From the NCBI GenBank assembly GCA_949959185.1, contig CATLIX010000001.1, positions 62,001 to 126,000 on the forward strand: a stretch of 64,000 nt of DNA, given 5' to 3'. Both the position numbers and the translations under genes were made by a program. The notes beneath the pieces are model-generated. The model searched no databases, was not told the origin of the DNA, and saw only the letters and a program-made list of their open reading frames with translations. Origin of the DNA: an uncultured Eubacterium sp. (GTDB taxonomy: Bacteria; Bacillota; Clostridia; Lachnospirales; Lachnospiraceae). Positions 1-11,300 of this stretch are shown here, piece by piece (position 1 is the first letter of the stretch; each line of letters begins with the position of its first letter).

Positions 1-9
1 ATAAAACTT

Positions 10-38
10 TTGCTAATAAGCAGAACATGAGATATAAT
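10..38 (+). promoter_or_regulatory. Probable sigma-A promoter of the ATPase/TPR pair
   Basis: TTGCTA (10-15), a 17-base spacer, then a perfect TATAAT (33-38). It lies 35 bases before the first gene, so the two genes that follow can be expressed as their own unit. Confidence 0.7.
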
Positions 39-72
39 AATAAAAAATCACTCGAAGGGAAGGAGTTCTCAA

Positions 73-1383
73 ATGAAGTATGCAAACCGGATATCTGAAA
101 TTATAAATGCATTTTCACCGGAGCCTTTAAGAGCGGAGCAGATGGAGCAGTTTTACTGCAGTGACACGATGGAGTACCGTATGAGTGACAAATACAGTTC
201 ACCCATGGAAGATATTTTTGACAGTTGCCTGGAAGGAACGGGCGGGAATGCTTTTTTGCTTCTGGGCCATAAAGGATGCGGAAAGAGTACGGAACTGAAT
301 CGGCTGTCTGAAAAATTTGAAGCAAAAGGTTATCGGGTAAAAACCATTGTATGCAGTATGGATTTGGATTTATTTAACCTTGTATATTCAGATCTTTTTA
401 TTTTAATGGGAGAAGCATTGCTGGAAATTGCAGAAGAATCTCAGTGCAGGATTGGCAGAAAACTTCTGAATGATATTACACATTTCTGGAGTGAGGGAAT
501 GGAAACTGTCATATCCCAGGAAATGGAAGAATCTTCTGTCCAGGCAGGAATATCGGCAGAAACGCCCGGTGTTTTAGCTCTTTTAAAACTGTTTGCAAAA
601 ATGAAAGCAGATTTAAAATTTAATGAAGAACTGAGAAAAGAATACAGAAGGAAAATAAGTGTACGTTCCAGTGAATGGATAAAAATGCTTGGCCAGGTGG
701 CGGCAAAGATTTCGGAAAAAACAGAGGGGAGGAAACCGGTTATTATTTTTGAGGATTTGGATAAACTGAATCCGGAAGATGCCTGGAGGGTATTTTATAA
801 TTATGCGGCAGTCCTTTCCGGAATGGACTTTCCGGTAATTTATACATTCCCTGTAGCCCTTTCTTACGATGGGAAGTTTTCTGCGATGGAAAGTTATTTT
901 ATAACCAAAACCCTGCCCATGATTAAAATCGAATCAATAGACGGAAGGCCTTTTCAGGAAGGGATTGAAGTTGTAAAAGAAATCGTGAGCAAACGTGCCA
1001 GTCAGGAACTGTTTGAGCCGGGAGTACTGGAACTGCTGATTCAATATACCGGAGGTTCTCTGCGGGATCTTTTTTATGGGATTAATACATCTGCCAAAAG
1101 AGCAGAGCGGAGAAACGATTCTGTTGTTTCTGTGGAGGATGCACAAAGAGCACTGGAGGAATTGAAGACTTCTCTGACAAGACGTATTGAAAAGAAAGAT
1201 TATCCGTTTCTGCTGGATATTTATCGGGGCAATAAAGAAATGATCAGTGATAAGGAAATGCTGCTTAAGATGCTGCAGGCTTCCGTAGTGCTGGAATATA
1301 ATGGAGGACGCTGGCATAATGTCCATCCGCTGATTGGAAAATTTTTAGAAGAACAGGGGCTGACAGAAAATGAAGGAGCATAA
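73..1383 (+). CDS. P-loop ATPase (STAND/ORC-like AAA), unknown function
   Basis: 436-residue ATPase. Walker A is GHKGCGKST at residues 65-73, Walker B is VIIFEDLDK at about 223-231, and GGSLRDLF (about 327-334) looks like a sensor-2 segment with Arg331. The last ~60 residues look like a winged-helix or helical lid. No membrane segment or catalytic effector domain is visible. The start follows AAGGGAAGGAG. It overlaps the next gene by 14 bases, so the two are translationally coupled and probably act together. ATPases of this layout (STAND, KAP or ORC/Cdc6-like) are known from signalling and from phage-conflict systems. Which family this belongs to cannot be settled by eye. A defence role is inference. 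Confidence 0.75.
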   Translation: MKYANRISEIINAFSPEPLRAEQMEQFYCSDTMEYRMSDKYSSPMEDIFDSCLEGTGGNAFLLLGHKGCGKSTELNRLSEKFEAKGYRVKTIVCSMDLDLFNLVYSDLFILMGEALLEIAEESQCRIGRKLLNDITHFWSEGMETVISQEMEESSVQAGISAETPGVLALLKLFAKMKADLKFNEELRKEYRRKISVRSSEWIKMLGQVAAKISEKTEGRKPVIIFEDLDKLNPEDAWRVFYNYAAVLSGMDFPVIYTFPVALSYDGKFSAMESYFITKTLPMIKIESIDGRPFQEGIEVVKEIVSKRASQELFEPGVLELLIQYTGGSLRDLFYGINTSAKRAERRNDSVVSVEDAQRALEELKTSLTRRIEKKDYPFLLDIYRGNKEMISDKEMLLKMLQASVVLEYNGGRWHNVHPLIGKFLEEQGLTENEGA

Positions 1384-2329
1384 TCAGGAAGAATACAGGA
1401 CACTGGACTGGATTATGGCTCAATCAGAGAAAGGCATTTATCTGGTTGTGGCCGAAGAAGCAGTTCAGGAAGAAATTGTAGATTGCTATAAGGGCAGAAA
1501 AACAGGTATTTATGATTATAAAATAAATCCTGGTGCATATTCCTTTCAGATTTTGCAGAAGCAAATTACTGGTATGCCGGAAATGTCAACCTTTCTGATT
1601 GCCAATTTTCAGCTGGCAGTGCAAAATCAGGAAGACCTGGGACGCCTGAATTTCAGCAGAGATATGCTGGCGGGGCTTGAAAAAAATCTGATTTTTCTGA
1701 TTACGCCTTATGGAGATCATATGCTGGCATCGGGGGCATATGATTTTTATTCTTTTGTGAAATTGCGTGTGATATTTCAGGAATGCGCGGCAGGGGAGGA
1801 AACGAAGCATTTATTTTTGAAGCTGAGCGAAACAGGTTCAGGGGAAGAAATTTCACATATGGAAAGAATACAGGAGCCGGAAAGTGCCAGGAGGAAGGTG
1901 CGGGAAGGATATACCTTGCTGGAGCTTGCAAAAGAAGAAACAGAACATGAAAATTATCAGGCGTCTATAAGATGGCTGTGGTATGGAATAAAAATTCTGG
2001 AAAAGCAGCTGGGTGCGGATTATCCGGAACTGGCCAGACCATATGGTTTACTGGCGGATGCTTATCAGAAAGCAAGTTGCTTGCAGGAAGCAGAGAACTG
2101 TTATACAAAAGCTATTTCCATAAGGAAAATGACAGAAGAGAATCATCCGGATACAGCAGCTTTTTATCAGGGACTTGCCGGTCTGTATGAAACACAGGGG
2201 AAGTATCAGGAAGCGGAAAATCTGTATCAGAAAGCGCTGGCCATATATCAGGATGCCGGTCTTCCGGATGCTCAGGCAGTTTCCGAACGCCTTGAAAATC
2301 TGAACAGAAAGCGGGGAATAAAAAAATAA
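1370..2329 (+). CDS. TPR protein paired with the upstream ATPase
   Basis: 319 residues. The first ~170 residues form a globular domain containing FSRDMLAGLEKNLIFLITP followed by a SGAYDFYSF segment. This resembles a segment that often precedes TPRs in bacterial STAND-type proteins. The C-terminal half (about 185-310) has three kinesin-light-chain-like TPR repeats of ~42 residues, with motifs such as ARPYGLLADAYQKAS and AAFYQGLAGLYETQGKYQEA. TPRs normally bind peptides or proteins, so this looks like a sensor or adaptor for the ATPase. No nuclease, protease or pore domain was recognised. The ATG lies inside the end of the ATPase gene. The base composition is AT-rich compared with the rpo genes, which fits transfer. 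Confidence 0.7.
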   Translation: MKEHNQEEYRTLDWIMAQSEKGIYLVVAEEAVQEEIVDCYKGRKTGIYDYKINPGAYSFQILQKQITGMPEMSTFLIANFQLAVQNQEDLGRLNFSRDMLAGLEKNLIFLITPYGDHMLASGAYDFYSFVKLRVIFQECAAGEETKHLFLKLSETGSGEEISHMERIQEPESARRKVREGYTLLELAKEETEHENYQASIRWLWYGIKILEKQLGADYPELARPYGLLADAYQKASCLQEAENCYTKAISIRKMTEENHPDTAAFYQGLAGLYETQGKYQEAENLYQKALAIYQDAGLPDAQAVSERLENLNRKRGIKK

Positions 2330-2422
2330 AAGAATTCTGATAGATTTCCGTATTGCCATCCGTAATAATAAGTGTAAGACAAAACAAGCCGGCGCGCAGG
2401 TTTGGAAAAGAGGATAATTTTT

Positions 2423-2986
2423 ATGAAGATTGGAGAAAAGAATTATATTCAGCAATTACAATTGCACAATGAAAAAGCACTCATGTATGTAATCGATGAA
2501 TATGGCGGGCTTATCATGGCAATTATCCGCAAACATCTTTTCAGCCAGCCGGAAAAGCAGGAAGAATGCTTTGACGATGTGCTCCTGAAAATCTGGCAGA
2601 ACATTTCCGAGTTTGATGAGCGTAAGAATACATTCAAAAACTGGGCTGCTGCCATAACGAGATACCGGGCCATTGATTATCTGCGCCAGTATCAGCGGGA
2701 ACTGGTGACGGTGGACATTGAAGACGCCGCCATTGCCCAGGAGGACCGTATGCTGGCCGGGATGCTGGAACAGGAAATATCTGAAGAAATGGAACAGATG
2801 CTGGGATGTTTAAAACCGCTGGACCGGGAATTGTTTTTGAAATTATATGTGGAAGAAAAGACTGTGGAGCAGGTAAGCGAAGAAACAGGAATGAAAAAAG
2901 AAATCATATACAATCGGTTATCCAGAGGAAAAAACAGAATCCGCAGACACTGCAGGGCAGAAAGAGGTGTTTCGTATGGCAAATAA
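2423..2986 (+). CDS. Sigma-70 family (ECF-type) RNA polymerase sigma factor
   Basis: About 187 residues. Region 2 spans roughly residues 20-95 (DVLLKIWQNISEFDERKN, YRAIDYLRQYQRE) and region 4 spans about 125-180 (FLKLYVEEKTVEQVSEETG, NRLSRGKNRIRRH). Short sigma factors with only regions 2 and 4 are ECF-like alternative factors. A TTG at 2402 would add seven residues, but the ATG at 2423 has GAGG nine bases upstream and is preferred. Its 3' end overlaps the start of the DUF4179 membrane gene. In Firmicutes this is a typical sigma/anti-sigma operon, so the factor is probably held at the membrane until a signal releases it. Confidence 0.85.
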   Translation: MKIGEKNYIQQLQLHNEKALMYVIDEYGGLIMAIIRKHLFSQPEKQEECFDDVLLKIWQNISEFDERKNTFKNWAAAITRYRAIDYLRQYQRELVTVDIEDAAIAQEDRMLAGMLEQEISEEMEQMLGCLKPLDRELFLKLYVEEKTVEQVSEETGMKKEIIYNRLSRGKNRIRRHCRAERGVSYGK

Positions 2987-4142
2987 TATTTATGGATTAC
3001 TGAATGAGATTGAAACTGATTTTAACGAATATGAAGAAACAGAATTATCCTCCAAAGAAAAAGAAAGACATAAACAGAGAATTTTGATGGAGGTAAAACG
3101 GATGGAAAAAAGAAATTATAAAACAGGGAAAATATGGAAAGTAGCAGCGGGCACAGCGGCAGCATGTGTGATTGGCGTGGGAGCATTCGGACTGGCCAAT
3201 CCGGTTCAGGCGCAGGAACTGTTCAGCAGCGTATTCGGAAAACTCATCGAAACCTCTCAGGGCGAGAAATATGAACAGGAAGATACTGAAAGATATAAGA
3301 CGATTGGAGAAAATGCAGTTGCGGTTCAGGAAGAAGTAGATAAACGTCAGGAAGAAGGTTATGTACTGACAACAGAGCAGGACGGTGTGACCATTTCCGT
3401 ATCCGACGTGTACTGTGATGGTTATGTACTTTATTACACCACCACCCTGAAAACCGACCGTGAAAATTTAAACAGCGCAGATGGTATTGTTCTTGAGAAA
3501 AAGACCGGAGAACCCTATGATATCAAAGTCAATGGTGAAGAACTGTCAGAGGTTATCCGTCCCTTTGAAAAATCAGCAGACGGAACCTTTGTGGCAGTTC
3601 AGCAGATAGATTTGATGAGTCCTTATGACAGCAGTGAAAATCCTACAGAACTGACACAGGATGAAAACGGAACACTGGTGGTGGACTGGACTGTGCGTCA
3701 GCTGGACGGATATCTCTGGGATGCGTGGGAGGATAACGGCGAATATAAGAGTACCGGAACCGCAGCAGGAGAATGGAGCCTTCGGTTCCCGGTAACGGTA
3801 GATACTTCCCAGAACGAAGCCTTTGATATTAATAAAGAAGAAAACGGCATTCTGGTAAAACGCGGCGTTAAGACCAAAGCCGGCCTTGTACTGGAAGTGG
3901 AACTTCCGGATTTCAGGCAGGAACCCTATAACGATAAATTCAATGACCCGGAGACAGGAATCAAAGACAGTCAGGGAAAATATCTCCAGTGGCTGAGTCA
4001 GAAAGCAGACCTCCGGGAAGACGGTACCTGTACCAGCCAGATTATGGTGCTTTACAACGGACAGAAGGATTTGTCCTTTAACGTAACTACCAGGGACAAA
4101 GACCAGATTCAGATTGCAGATATCGAATTCCAGGTACCGTAA
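2976..4142 (+). CDS. DUF4179-type membrane protein, probable anti-sigma factor
   Basis: 388 residues. A short cytoplasmic region (1-53) is followed by one membrane helix at about 54-74 (WKVAAGTAAACVIGVGAFGL), then a ~310-residue extracytoplasmic domain of the DUF4179 kind. The N-terminal cytoplasmic part is the likely sigma-binding segment. A GTG at 2967 is possible, but the ATG at 2976 is better spaced from AGAGG. It overlaps the sigma gene by 11 bases. The anti-sigma role comes from the gene pair and topology, not from a recognised zinc anti-sigma motif, which is absent. A strong terminator follows at 4186. Confidence 0.75.
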   Translation: MANNIYGLLNEIETDFNEYEETELSSKEKERHKQRILMEVKRMEKRNYKTGKIWKVAAGTAAACVIGVGAFGLANPVQAQELFSSVFGKLIETSQGEKYEQEDTERYKTIGENAVAVQEEVDKRQEEGYVLTTEQDGVTISVSDVYCDGYVLYYTTTLKTDRENLNSADGIVLEKKTGEPYDIKVNGEELSEVIRPFEKSADGTFVAVQQIDLMSPYDSSENPTELTQDENGTLVVDWTVRQLDGYLWDAWEDNGEYKSTGTAAGEWSLRFPVTVDTSQNEAFDINKEENGILVKRGVKTKAGLVLEVELPDFRQEPYNDKFNDPETGIKDSQGKYLQWLSQKADLREDGTCTSQIMVLYNGQKDLSFNVTTRDKDQIQIADIEFQVP

Positions 4143-4185
4143 CACAGGCGGTTCCCGATGAATTACAGATAAATACCGGAACATG

Positions 4186-4221
4186 AAAAACCCTTTCCGC
4201 GGATATGCGGAAAGGGTTTTT
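4186..4221 (+). terminator. Intrinsic terminator after the sigma/DUF4179 operon
   Basis: 15-base perfect inverted repeat (4186-4200 with 4207-4221), loop GGATAT, A-run on the left and T-run on the right. It could work in both directions. Confidence 0.9.
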
Positions 4222-4232
4222 CAAAATAATCC

Positions 4233-4262
4233 TTGACATAAAATCGGCGGTTGTGCTATCAT
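4233..4262 (+). promoter_or_regulatory. rpoB promoter
   Basis: TTGACA (4233-4238), an 18-base spacer, then TATCAT (4257-4262) preceded by a TG extended -10 at 4254-4255. It sits between the terminator and rpoB, so rpoBC starts its own transcript here with a leader of ~155 bases. Confidence 0.8.
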
Positions 4263-4267
4263 ATAGG

Positions 4268-4368
4268 GTGCACTATTGTGATAAAGTGTGCTTATTATAA
4301 TTAATCATAGAGAAACAACAGGAAGCGTATTTTAGAAACGAAATATTCGGCGGTGAAAACCGCTGAAT
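4268..4368 (+). promoter_or_regulatory. Structured rpoB leader with two hairpins
   Basis: Hairpin 1 starts at about +1: GTGCACT (4268-4274) pairs with AGTGTGC (4285-4291). Hairpin 2 is a 10-base stem (4345-4354 with 4359-4368, one G-U pair) closed by a GAAA tetraloop. Neither has a T-run, so they are more likely stability or control elements than terminators. Hairpin 1 resembles the one at the rpsL transcript start. Confidence 0.5.
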
Positions 4369-4426
4369 TACTGTTGGTTGTTGCACGGAACTGTTAATAA
4401 ATTAGAAAACGAGAGGTGAACCGTCA

Positions 4427-7400
4427 ATGGAGAAAAACAGAATACGTCCGATTAAAGCAGGAAAAAGCGTTCGTATGAGTTACTCGCGACAAAAGGAAGT
4501 ATTGGAAATGCCGAACCTGATCGAGGTTCAGAAGAATTCTTACAACTGGTTTATCAATGAAGGGTTGAAAGAAGTATTTGCTGATATCTCTCCCATCGCA
4601 GATTACAGCGGGCAGTTAAGTCTGGAATTCGTTGATTTTACATTATGTGAAAAAGATGTGAAATATTCCATCGAAGAATGTAAGGAACGGGATGCAACTT
4701 ACGCCGCACCCTTAAAGGTAAGAGTAAGATTTTACAACAAAGAGGCAGTTGAAGAAGTCAAAGATTATGAAATCTTCATGGGCGATTTACCACTTATGAC
4801 AGAAACAGGAACGTTCGTAATCAACGGAGCGGAGCGAGTAATCGTCAGCCAGCTGGTACGTTCTCCTGGCATATATTATGGAATTGCACACGATAAAGTG
4901 GGTAAGACATTATATTCCTGCACTGTAATCCCCAATCGTGGTGCGTGGCTGGAATACGAGACAGATTCCAATGATGTTTTCTATGTACGTGTTGACAGAA
5001 CCAGAAAGGTTCCGGTTACCGTATTGATTCGTGCACTGGGAATTGGAACCAATCAGGAAATTATAGATTTGTTTGGGGAAGAACCCAAGATTATCGCCAG
5101 CTTTGGAAAAGATGTTGCCACCAATTATCAGGAAGGCCTGCTGGAATTATACAAGAAAATCCGTCCGGGCGAGCCTCTTACCGTGGAAAGCGCGGAGAGC
5201 CTGATTAATGCAATGTTTTTTGACCCAAGACGTTATGACCTTGCAAAAGTAGGAAGATATAAATTTAATAAAAAACTGTCTCTCAGGAACCGCATACACG
5301 GACAGGTTCTGGCAGAAGACGTGGTAGATGTGTCCACCGGAGAGATTATTGCGGAGCAGGGAGCCACCGTCACCAGAGAACTGGCAGATGATATCCAGAA
5401 CGCTGCGGTTCCCTACGTGTGGATTCAGGGAGAAGAACGCAATATCAAGGTGCTGTCCAACCTGATGGTAGACGTGACCAGGTATGTGGATATAGACAGA
5501 GAAGAAGCCAGAAAACTGGGCATTACAGAGCTTGTGTACTATCCGGTTCTGGAAACCATTCTGGAAGAAAATGAGACGCTGGAAGATATCAAAAATGCTC
5601 TGCACCGGGATGCGGCAGACCTGATTCCCAAACACATCACCAGAGAAGACATTCTGGCGTCCATCAATTATAATATGCACCTGGAATACGGACTTGGAAA
5701 TGACGACGATATCGACCACCTGGGCAATCGTCGAATTCGTGCCGTGGGAGAATTGCTGCAGAACCAGTACCGTATCGGACTTTCCCGCATGGAACGTGTG
5801 GTGCGGGAACGTATGACAACCCAGGATCTGGAGGGAATCTCGCCCCAGAGCCTGATTAATATCAAACCGGTGACGGCTGCGGTAAAAGAATTCTTTGGTT
5901 CTTCCCAGTTATCCCAGTTTATGGACCAGAACAATCCTCTGGGCGAACTGACCCACAAAAGGCGTCTGTCCGCACTGGGGCCCGGAGGTCTGTCCAGAGA
6001 CCGTGCCGGATTCGAGGTCCGCGACGTGCATTATTCCCATTACGGAAGGATGTGCCCCATTGAGACCCCTGAAGGACCCAATATCGGTCTGATTAACTCC
6101 CTTGCAACTTATGCGAGAATCAATGATTACGGGTTTGTGGAAGCTCCCTATCGTAAAATAGATAAATCCGACCCCAAAAATCCAAGGGTTACAGACGAAG
6201 TTGTCTATATGACAGCAGATGAAGAAGACAATTACCATGTGGCGCAGGCGAATGAAGCGCTGGATGCAGACGGACATTTCGTAAGGAATTCCGTATCCGG
6301 ACGTTACCGGGAAGAGACTCAGGAATATGAAAAGACCATGTTCGACTACATGGACGTTTCCCCGAAAATGGTATTTTCCGTGGCAACGGCACTGATTCCT
6401 TTCCTGGAAAATGACGACGCCAACCGCGCGCTGATGGGCTCCAATATGCAGCGTCAGGCCGTTCCGCTGCTGACCACGGAAGCTCCGGCAGTAGGAACCG
6501 GAATGGAGACAAAAGCGGCAGTGGACTCCGGCGTCTGTGTGGTTGCAAAACATTCCGGCGTGGTGGAGCGTTCTGTTTCCAATGAGATTACCATACGCAC
6601 CGAAGAAGGCAAACGGGAAGTATATAAGCTGACCAAATTTTCCAGAAGCAACCAGTCCAACTGCTACAATCAGCGGCCCATTGTATTTAAGGGCGACAAA
6701 GTAGAAGCCGGGCAGGTCATTGCAGACGGTCCTTCCACTTCCAACGGAGAACTGGCGCTGGGTAAAAATCCGCTGATTGGATTTATGACCTGGGAAGGCT
6801 ACAATTATGAAGATGCGGTTTTATTAAGCGAACGTCTGGTGCAGGAAGACGTCTATACGTCTGTGCACATTGAAGAATATGAGGCGGAAGCCCGCGACAC
6901 CAAACTGGGGCCGGAAGAAATTACCAGAGACGTTCCCGGCGTGGGTGACGACGCACTGAAAGACCTGGATGAAAGAGGGATTATCCGTATTGGGGCGGAA
7001 GTCCGTGCCGGAGATATTCTGGTGGGCAAAGTAACTCCCAAGGGAGAGACAGAGCTGACAGCAGAAGAACGTCTTCTGCGGGCAATTTTCGGTGAAAAGG
7101 CGAGGGAGGTCAGAGACACATCCCTGAAAGTGCCCCATGGAGAATACGGTATCGTGGTAGACGCCAAAGTATTTACCAGAGAAAACGGAGATGAATTATC
7201 TCCCGGCGTGAACCAGGCAGTCCGCATTTACATTGCTCAGAAACGTAAGATTTCCGTGGGCGACAAGATGGCGGGACGTCATGGAAATAAGGGTGTGGTT
7301 TCCCGTGTGCTTCCGGTGGAAGATATGCCTTTCCTGCCCAATGGCCGGCCTCTGGACATTGTGCTGAATCCTCTGGGCGTGCCTTCCCGTATGAATATCG

Positions 7401-8293
7401 GGCAGGTACTGGAAATCCACTTAAGCCTTGCGGCAAAAGCCCTTGGGTTCAATATTGCCACTCCGGTATTTGACGGGGCAAGAGAAGATGACATTATGGA
7501 TACCCTGGACCTGGCAAATGATTATGTCAATCTGTCCTGGGAAGATTTTGAGACAAAGTATAAAACAGAACTCCTGCCGGAAGTTATGGAATATCTCTAT
7601 GAAAACCGGGGACATCGGGAAGTGTGGAAGGGCGTGCCCCTTTCCCGTGACGGAAAAGTAAGGCTCCGTGACGGAAGAACGGGAGAATATTTCGACAGCC
7701 CCGTCACCATCGGCCACATGCATTATCTGAAGCTCCACCATCTGGTAGACGATAAGATTCATGCCCGTTCCACCGGACCCTATTCACTGGTAACCCAGCA
7801 GCCGCTGGGAGGAAAAGCCCAGTTCGGCGGACAGCGTTTCGGCGAGATGGAGGTATGGGCCCTGGAGGCATACGGTGCTTCCTACACCTTACAGGAAATC
7901 CTTACGGTAAAATCCGATGATGTAATCGGACGTGTGAAGACTTACGAGGCGATTATCAAGGGTGACAATATTCCCGAACCGGGAATTCCGGAATCTTTTA
8001 AGGTACTTTTGAAAGAGCTGCAGTCTCTGGGACTGGACGTAAAAGTTCTGGATGAAAACAGAGAAGAAGTGGAGTTGATGGAAACCAGCGAGTACGGCAA
8101 TACGGATTTGAATTCCATTATCACAGGAGACCGCAACTTTGCCTTTGAAGAGGAAGAATCCTTCGGAGCCATGGGCTTCAGCAAGCAGGAATTCAGCGAG
8201 GATGAAGAACTGGTGGATATCGAAGAAGAGGAAGAAGAAGCATTGGAGCTCGAAGATGATTTCGCTGACTTCGACAGTGTTCTGGATGATTAG
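4427..8293 (+). CDS. rpoB: DNA-directed RNA polymerase beta subunit
   Basis: 1288 residues, full length. It forms the catalytic core with beta prime and carries the rifampicin pocket. The pocket region at about residues 490-525 ([19 protein letters not shown] then [10 protein letters not shown]) has the sensitive-type Asp, His and Ser. Other hallmarks are [15 protein letters not shown] and [12 protein letters not shown]. The C-terminus ends in a long acidic tail (about 1255-1288) rich in Glu and Asp. The ATG follows GAGAGGTG. rplJ/rplL, the usual upstream neighbours, are not in this window; a sigma/anti-sigma operon sits there instead. rpoC follows after 38 bases. Confidence 0.98.
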   Translation: MEKNRIRPIKAGKSVRMSYSRQKEVLEMPNLIEVQKNSYNWFINEGLKEVFADISPIADYSGQLSLEFVDFTLCEKDVKYSIEECKERDATYAAPLKVRVRFYNKEAVEEVKDYEIFMGDLPLMTETGTFVINGAERVIVSQLVRSPGIYYGIAHDKVGKTLYSCTVIPNRGAWLEYETDSNDVFYVRVDRTRKVPVTVLIRALGIGTNQEIIDLFGEEPKIIASFGKDVATNYQEGLLELYKKIRPGEPLTVESAESLINAMFFDPRRYDLAKVGRYKFNKKLSLRNRIHGQVLAEDVVDVSTGEIIAEQGATVTRELADDIQNAAVPYVWIQGEERNIKVLSNLMVDVTRYVDIDREEARKLGITELVYYPVLETILEENETLEDIKNALHRDAADLIPKHITREDILASINYNMHLEYGLGNDDDIDHLGNRRIRAVGELLQNQYRIGLSRMERVVRERMTTQDLEGISPQSLINIKPVTAAVKEFFGSSQLSQFMDQNNPLGELTHKRRLSALGPGGLSRDRAGFEVRDVHYSHYGRMCPIETPEGPNIGLINSLATYARINDYGFVEAPYRKIDKSDPKNPRVTDEVVYMTADEEDNYHVAQANEALDADGHFVRNSVSGRYREETQEYEKTMFDYMDVSPKMVFSVATALIPFLENDDANRALMGSNMQRQAVPLLTTEAPAVGTGMETKAAVDSGVCVVAKHSGVVERSVSNEITIRTEEGKREVYKLTKFSRSNQSNCYNQRPIVFKGDKVEAGQVIADGPSTSNGELALGKNPLIGFMTWEGYNYEDAVLLSERLVQEDVYTSVHIEEYEAEARDTKLGPEEITRDVPGVGDDALKDLDERGIIRIGAEVRAGDILVGKVTPKGETELTAEERLLRAIFGEKAREVRDTSLKVPHGEYGIVVDAKVFTRENGDELSPGVNQAVRIYIAQKRKISVGDKMAGRHGNKGVVSRVLPVEDMPFLPNGRPLDIVLNPLGVPSRMNIGQVLEIHLSLAAKALGFNIATPVFDGAREDDIMDTLDLANDYVNLSWEDFETKYKTELLPEVMEYLYENRGHREVWKGVPLSRDGKVRLRDGRTGEYFDSPVTIGHMHYLKLHHLVDDKIHARSTGPYSLVTQQPLGGKAQFGGQRFGEMEVWALEAYGASYTLQEILTVKSDDVIGRVKTYEAIIKGDNIPEPGIPESFKVLLKELQSLGLDVKVLDENREEVELMETSEYGNTDLNSIITGDRNFAFEEEESFGAMGFSKQEFSEDEELVDIEEEEEEALELEDDFADFDSVLDD

Positions 8294-8331
8294 TCAGATA
8301 TCCTGCAGAAATGAGGAAGGGAGAATCACAA

Positions 8332-11300
8332 ATGCCGGAAACAATGAATAAAGAAAAATACCAGCCAATTACCTTTGACGCCATTAAGATTGGACTGGCA
8401 TCACCTGAAAAAATAAGAGAATGGTCCCGGGGCGAAGTAAAAAAACCGGAAACCATTAACTATAGAACCCTGAAACCGGAAAAGGACGGTCTGTTCTGCG
8501 AAAAGATTTTCGGACCGAGCAAAGACTGGGAATGCCATTGCGGGAAATATAAGAAAATCCGCTACAAAGGCGTGGTCTGCGACCGATGCGGCGTGGAAAT
8601 CACCAAGGCCAGCGTCCGCAGGGAACGCATGGGGCATATCGAGCTGGCAGCTCCCGTTTCCCATATCTGGTATTTCAAGGGAATCCCCAGCAGAATGGGG
8701 CTGATTCTGGATTTATCACCCAGAACTCTGGAAAAGGTACTGTATTTTGCTTCCTATATCGTACTGGACAAAGGCACCAGCGATTTGCAGTACAAACAGG
8801 TACTGTCAGAAGCGGAATACCAGGAAGCCAGAGAAAAATACGGCAGTGATTTCCGGGTAGGCATGGGCGCAGAGTCCATCAGGGAACTGCTGGAAGCCAT
8901 TGATCTGGAAAAAGATGCGCTGGAATTAAAGACAGCTTTAAAAGACGCTACCGGCCAGAAACGTGCCAGAATTATCAAGCGTCTGGAGGTTGTGGAAGCC
9001 TTCCGGGGTTCCGGAAACCGGCCGGAATGGATGATAATGGATGTGATTCCTGTGATTCCGCCGGATTTGCGGCCTATGGTACAGTTAGACGGAGGAAGAT
9101 TTGCAACTTCCGATTTGAATGATTTGTACCGCCGGATTATCAACCGGAATAACCGTCTGCGCAGGCTGCTGGAGCTGGGTGCGCCGGATATTATTGTAAG
9201 AAATGAAAAACGTATGCTGCAGGAAGCAGTAGATGCACTGATAGACAATGGCAGGAGAGGGCGTCCGGTTACCGGACCAGGAAACCGTGCTCTGAAATCC
9301 CTGTCTGACATGTTAAAAGGTAAATCAGGACGGTTTCGTCAGAACCTTCTGGGCAAGCGTGTGGATTATTCCGGACGTTCTGTTATCGTGGTGGGGCCGG
9401 AGCTGAAGATTTACCAGTGCGGCCTGCCGAAAGAGATGGCCATTGAGCTGTTCAAGCCCTTTGTGATGAAAGAACTGGTATGCAACGGAACCGCCCACAA
9501 TATCAAGAGCGCCAAGAAAATGGTGGAACGTCTCCAGTCGGAGGTATGGGACGTTCTGGAAGAAGTAATCAAGGAACATCCGGTTATGCTGAACCGTGCT
9601 CCCACCCTTCACAGACTGGGAATCCAGGCATTTGAGCCCATACTGGTAGAAGGTAAGGCAATCAAGCTCCATCCGCTGGTATGTACGGCATTTAATGCGG
9701 ACTTTGACGGAGACCAGATGGCTGTTCATCTTCCATTGTCTGTGGAAGCCCAGTCAGAATGCAGATTTCTGCTGTTGTCTCCCAATAACCTGTTGAAACC
9801 CTCCGACGGAGGCCCGGTAGCAGTGCCTTCCCAGGATATGGTCCTTGGTATTTACTACCTGACACAGGAACGGCCGGGGGCACTGGGAGAAGGAAAATTC
9901 TTCAAAAACGTAAACGAAGCAATTCTGGCTTATGAGAACGACGCACTGACCCTTCATTCCAGAATAAAGGTCCGTATTACCAGAAACATGCCGGGAGGAG
10001 AGGAAATCAGCGGCAATGTGGAGTCCACGCTGGGACGTTTTATTTTCAATGAAATACTGCCCCAGGACCTGGGCTTTGTGGACAGAACCAATCCGGAAGA
10101 CATCCTGAAACTGGAAATAGATTTCCATGTGGGTAAAAAGGGCCTGAAGCAGATTCTGGAAAAAGTAATTAATATCCATGGAGCCACCAGGACAGCAGAG
10201 GTGCTGGATGATATCAAGTCCATGGGATATAAATACTCCACCAGAGCGGCCATGACCGTATCCATTTCCGACATGACGGTGCCGGAGAAGAAACCCGCCC
10301 TGATTAAAAACGCCCAGGATACGGTGGATAAGATTACCAGGAACTACAAGCGAGGCCTGATTACGGAAGAAGAGCGTTACAAAGAAGTTGTGGAGACCTG
10401 GAAAGAAACAGACGACATCCTGACGAAAGAGCTGCTGGATGGTCTGGACAAATACAATAATATTTATATGATGGCAGATTCCGGAGCCCGTGGTTCCGAT
10501 AAACAGATTAAACAGCTTGCAGGTATGCGAGGTCTGATGGCCGACACCACAGGACGGACCATTGAGCTGCCCATCAAGTCCAATTTCCGTGAAGGACTGG
10601 ACGTACTGGAATATTTCATGTCCGCCCATGGAGCACGGAAAGGACTTTCCGATACTGCGCTTCGTACCGCAGACTCCGGTTATCTGACCAGACGTCTGGT
10701 GGACGTATCGCAGGAGCTGATTATCCGTGATATTGACTGCTGCGAAGGAAAAGAAGCGCCTGGAATGTATGTAAAGGCCTTTATGGACGGAAAAGAAGAA
10801 ATTGAAAGTCTTCAGGAGCGTATTACCGGGCGGTTTGCCTGTGAAGATATCTGCGATGCAGAAGGAAACGTACTGGTCAGGGCCAATCATATGATTACCC
10901 CGAAACGTGCCGCCCTTGTGATGAGCAAAGGAGTGGATGACAAAGGGGAGCCTCTGGACAGGGTAAAAATCCGTACGGTGCTGACCTGCCGTTCCCATAA
11001 CGGTATCTGTGCAAAATGCTACGGTGCCAATATGGCTACCGGCCAGGCAGTGCAGGTGGGAGAATCCGTGGGAATTATCGCGGCCCAGTCCATCGGTGAG
11101 CCGGGAACACAGCTTACCATGCGTACCTTCCATACGGGCGGCGTTGCCGGAAACGACATCACACAGGGTCTTCCCCGTGTGGAGGAGCTTTTTGAGGCCC
11201 GCAAACCGAAAGGACTTGCGATTATCACCGAATTTGCGGGAGTTGCCACCATCAAGGATACCAAGAAAAAACGTGAAATTATCGTAACCAACGAGGAAAC

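Noticed and set aside
5890..6000. Possible rifampicin-resistance changes in rpoB
   Set aside because: The Asp, His and Ser positions of the pocket are the usual sensitive residues.
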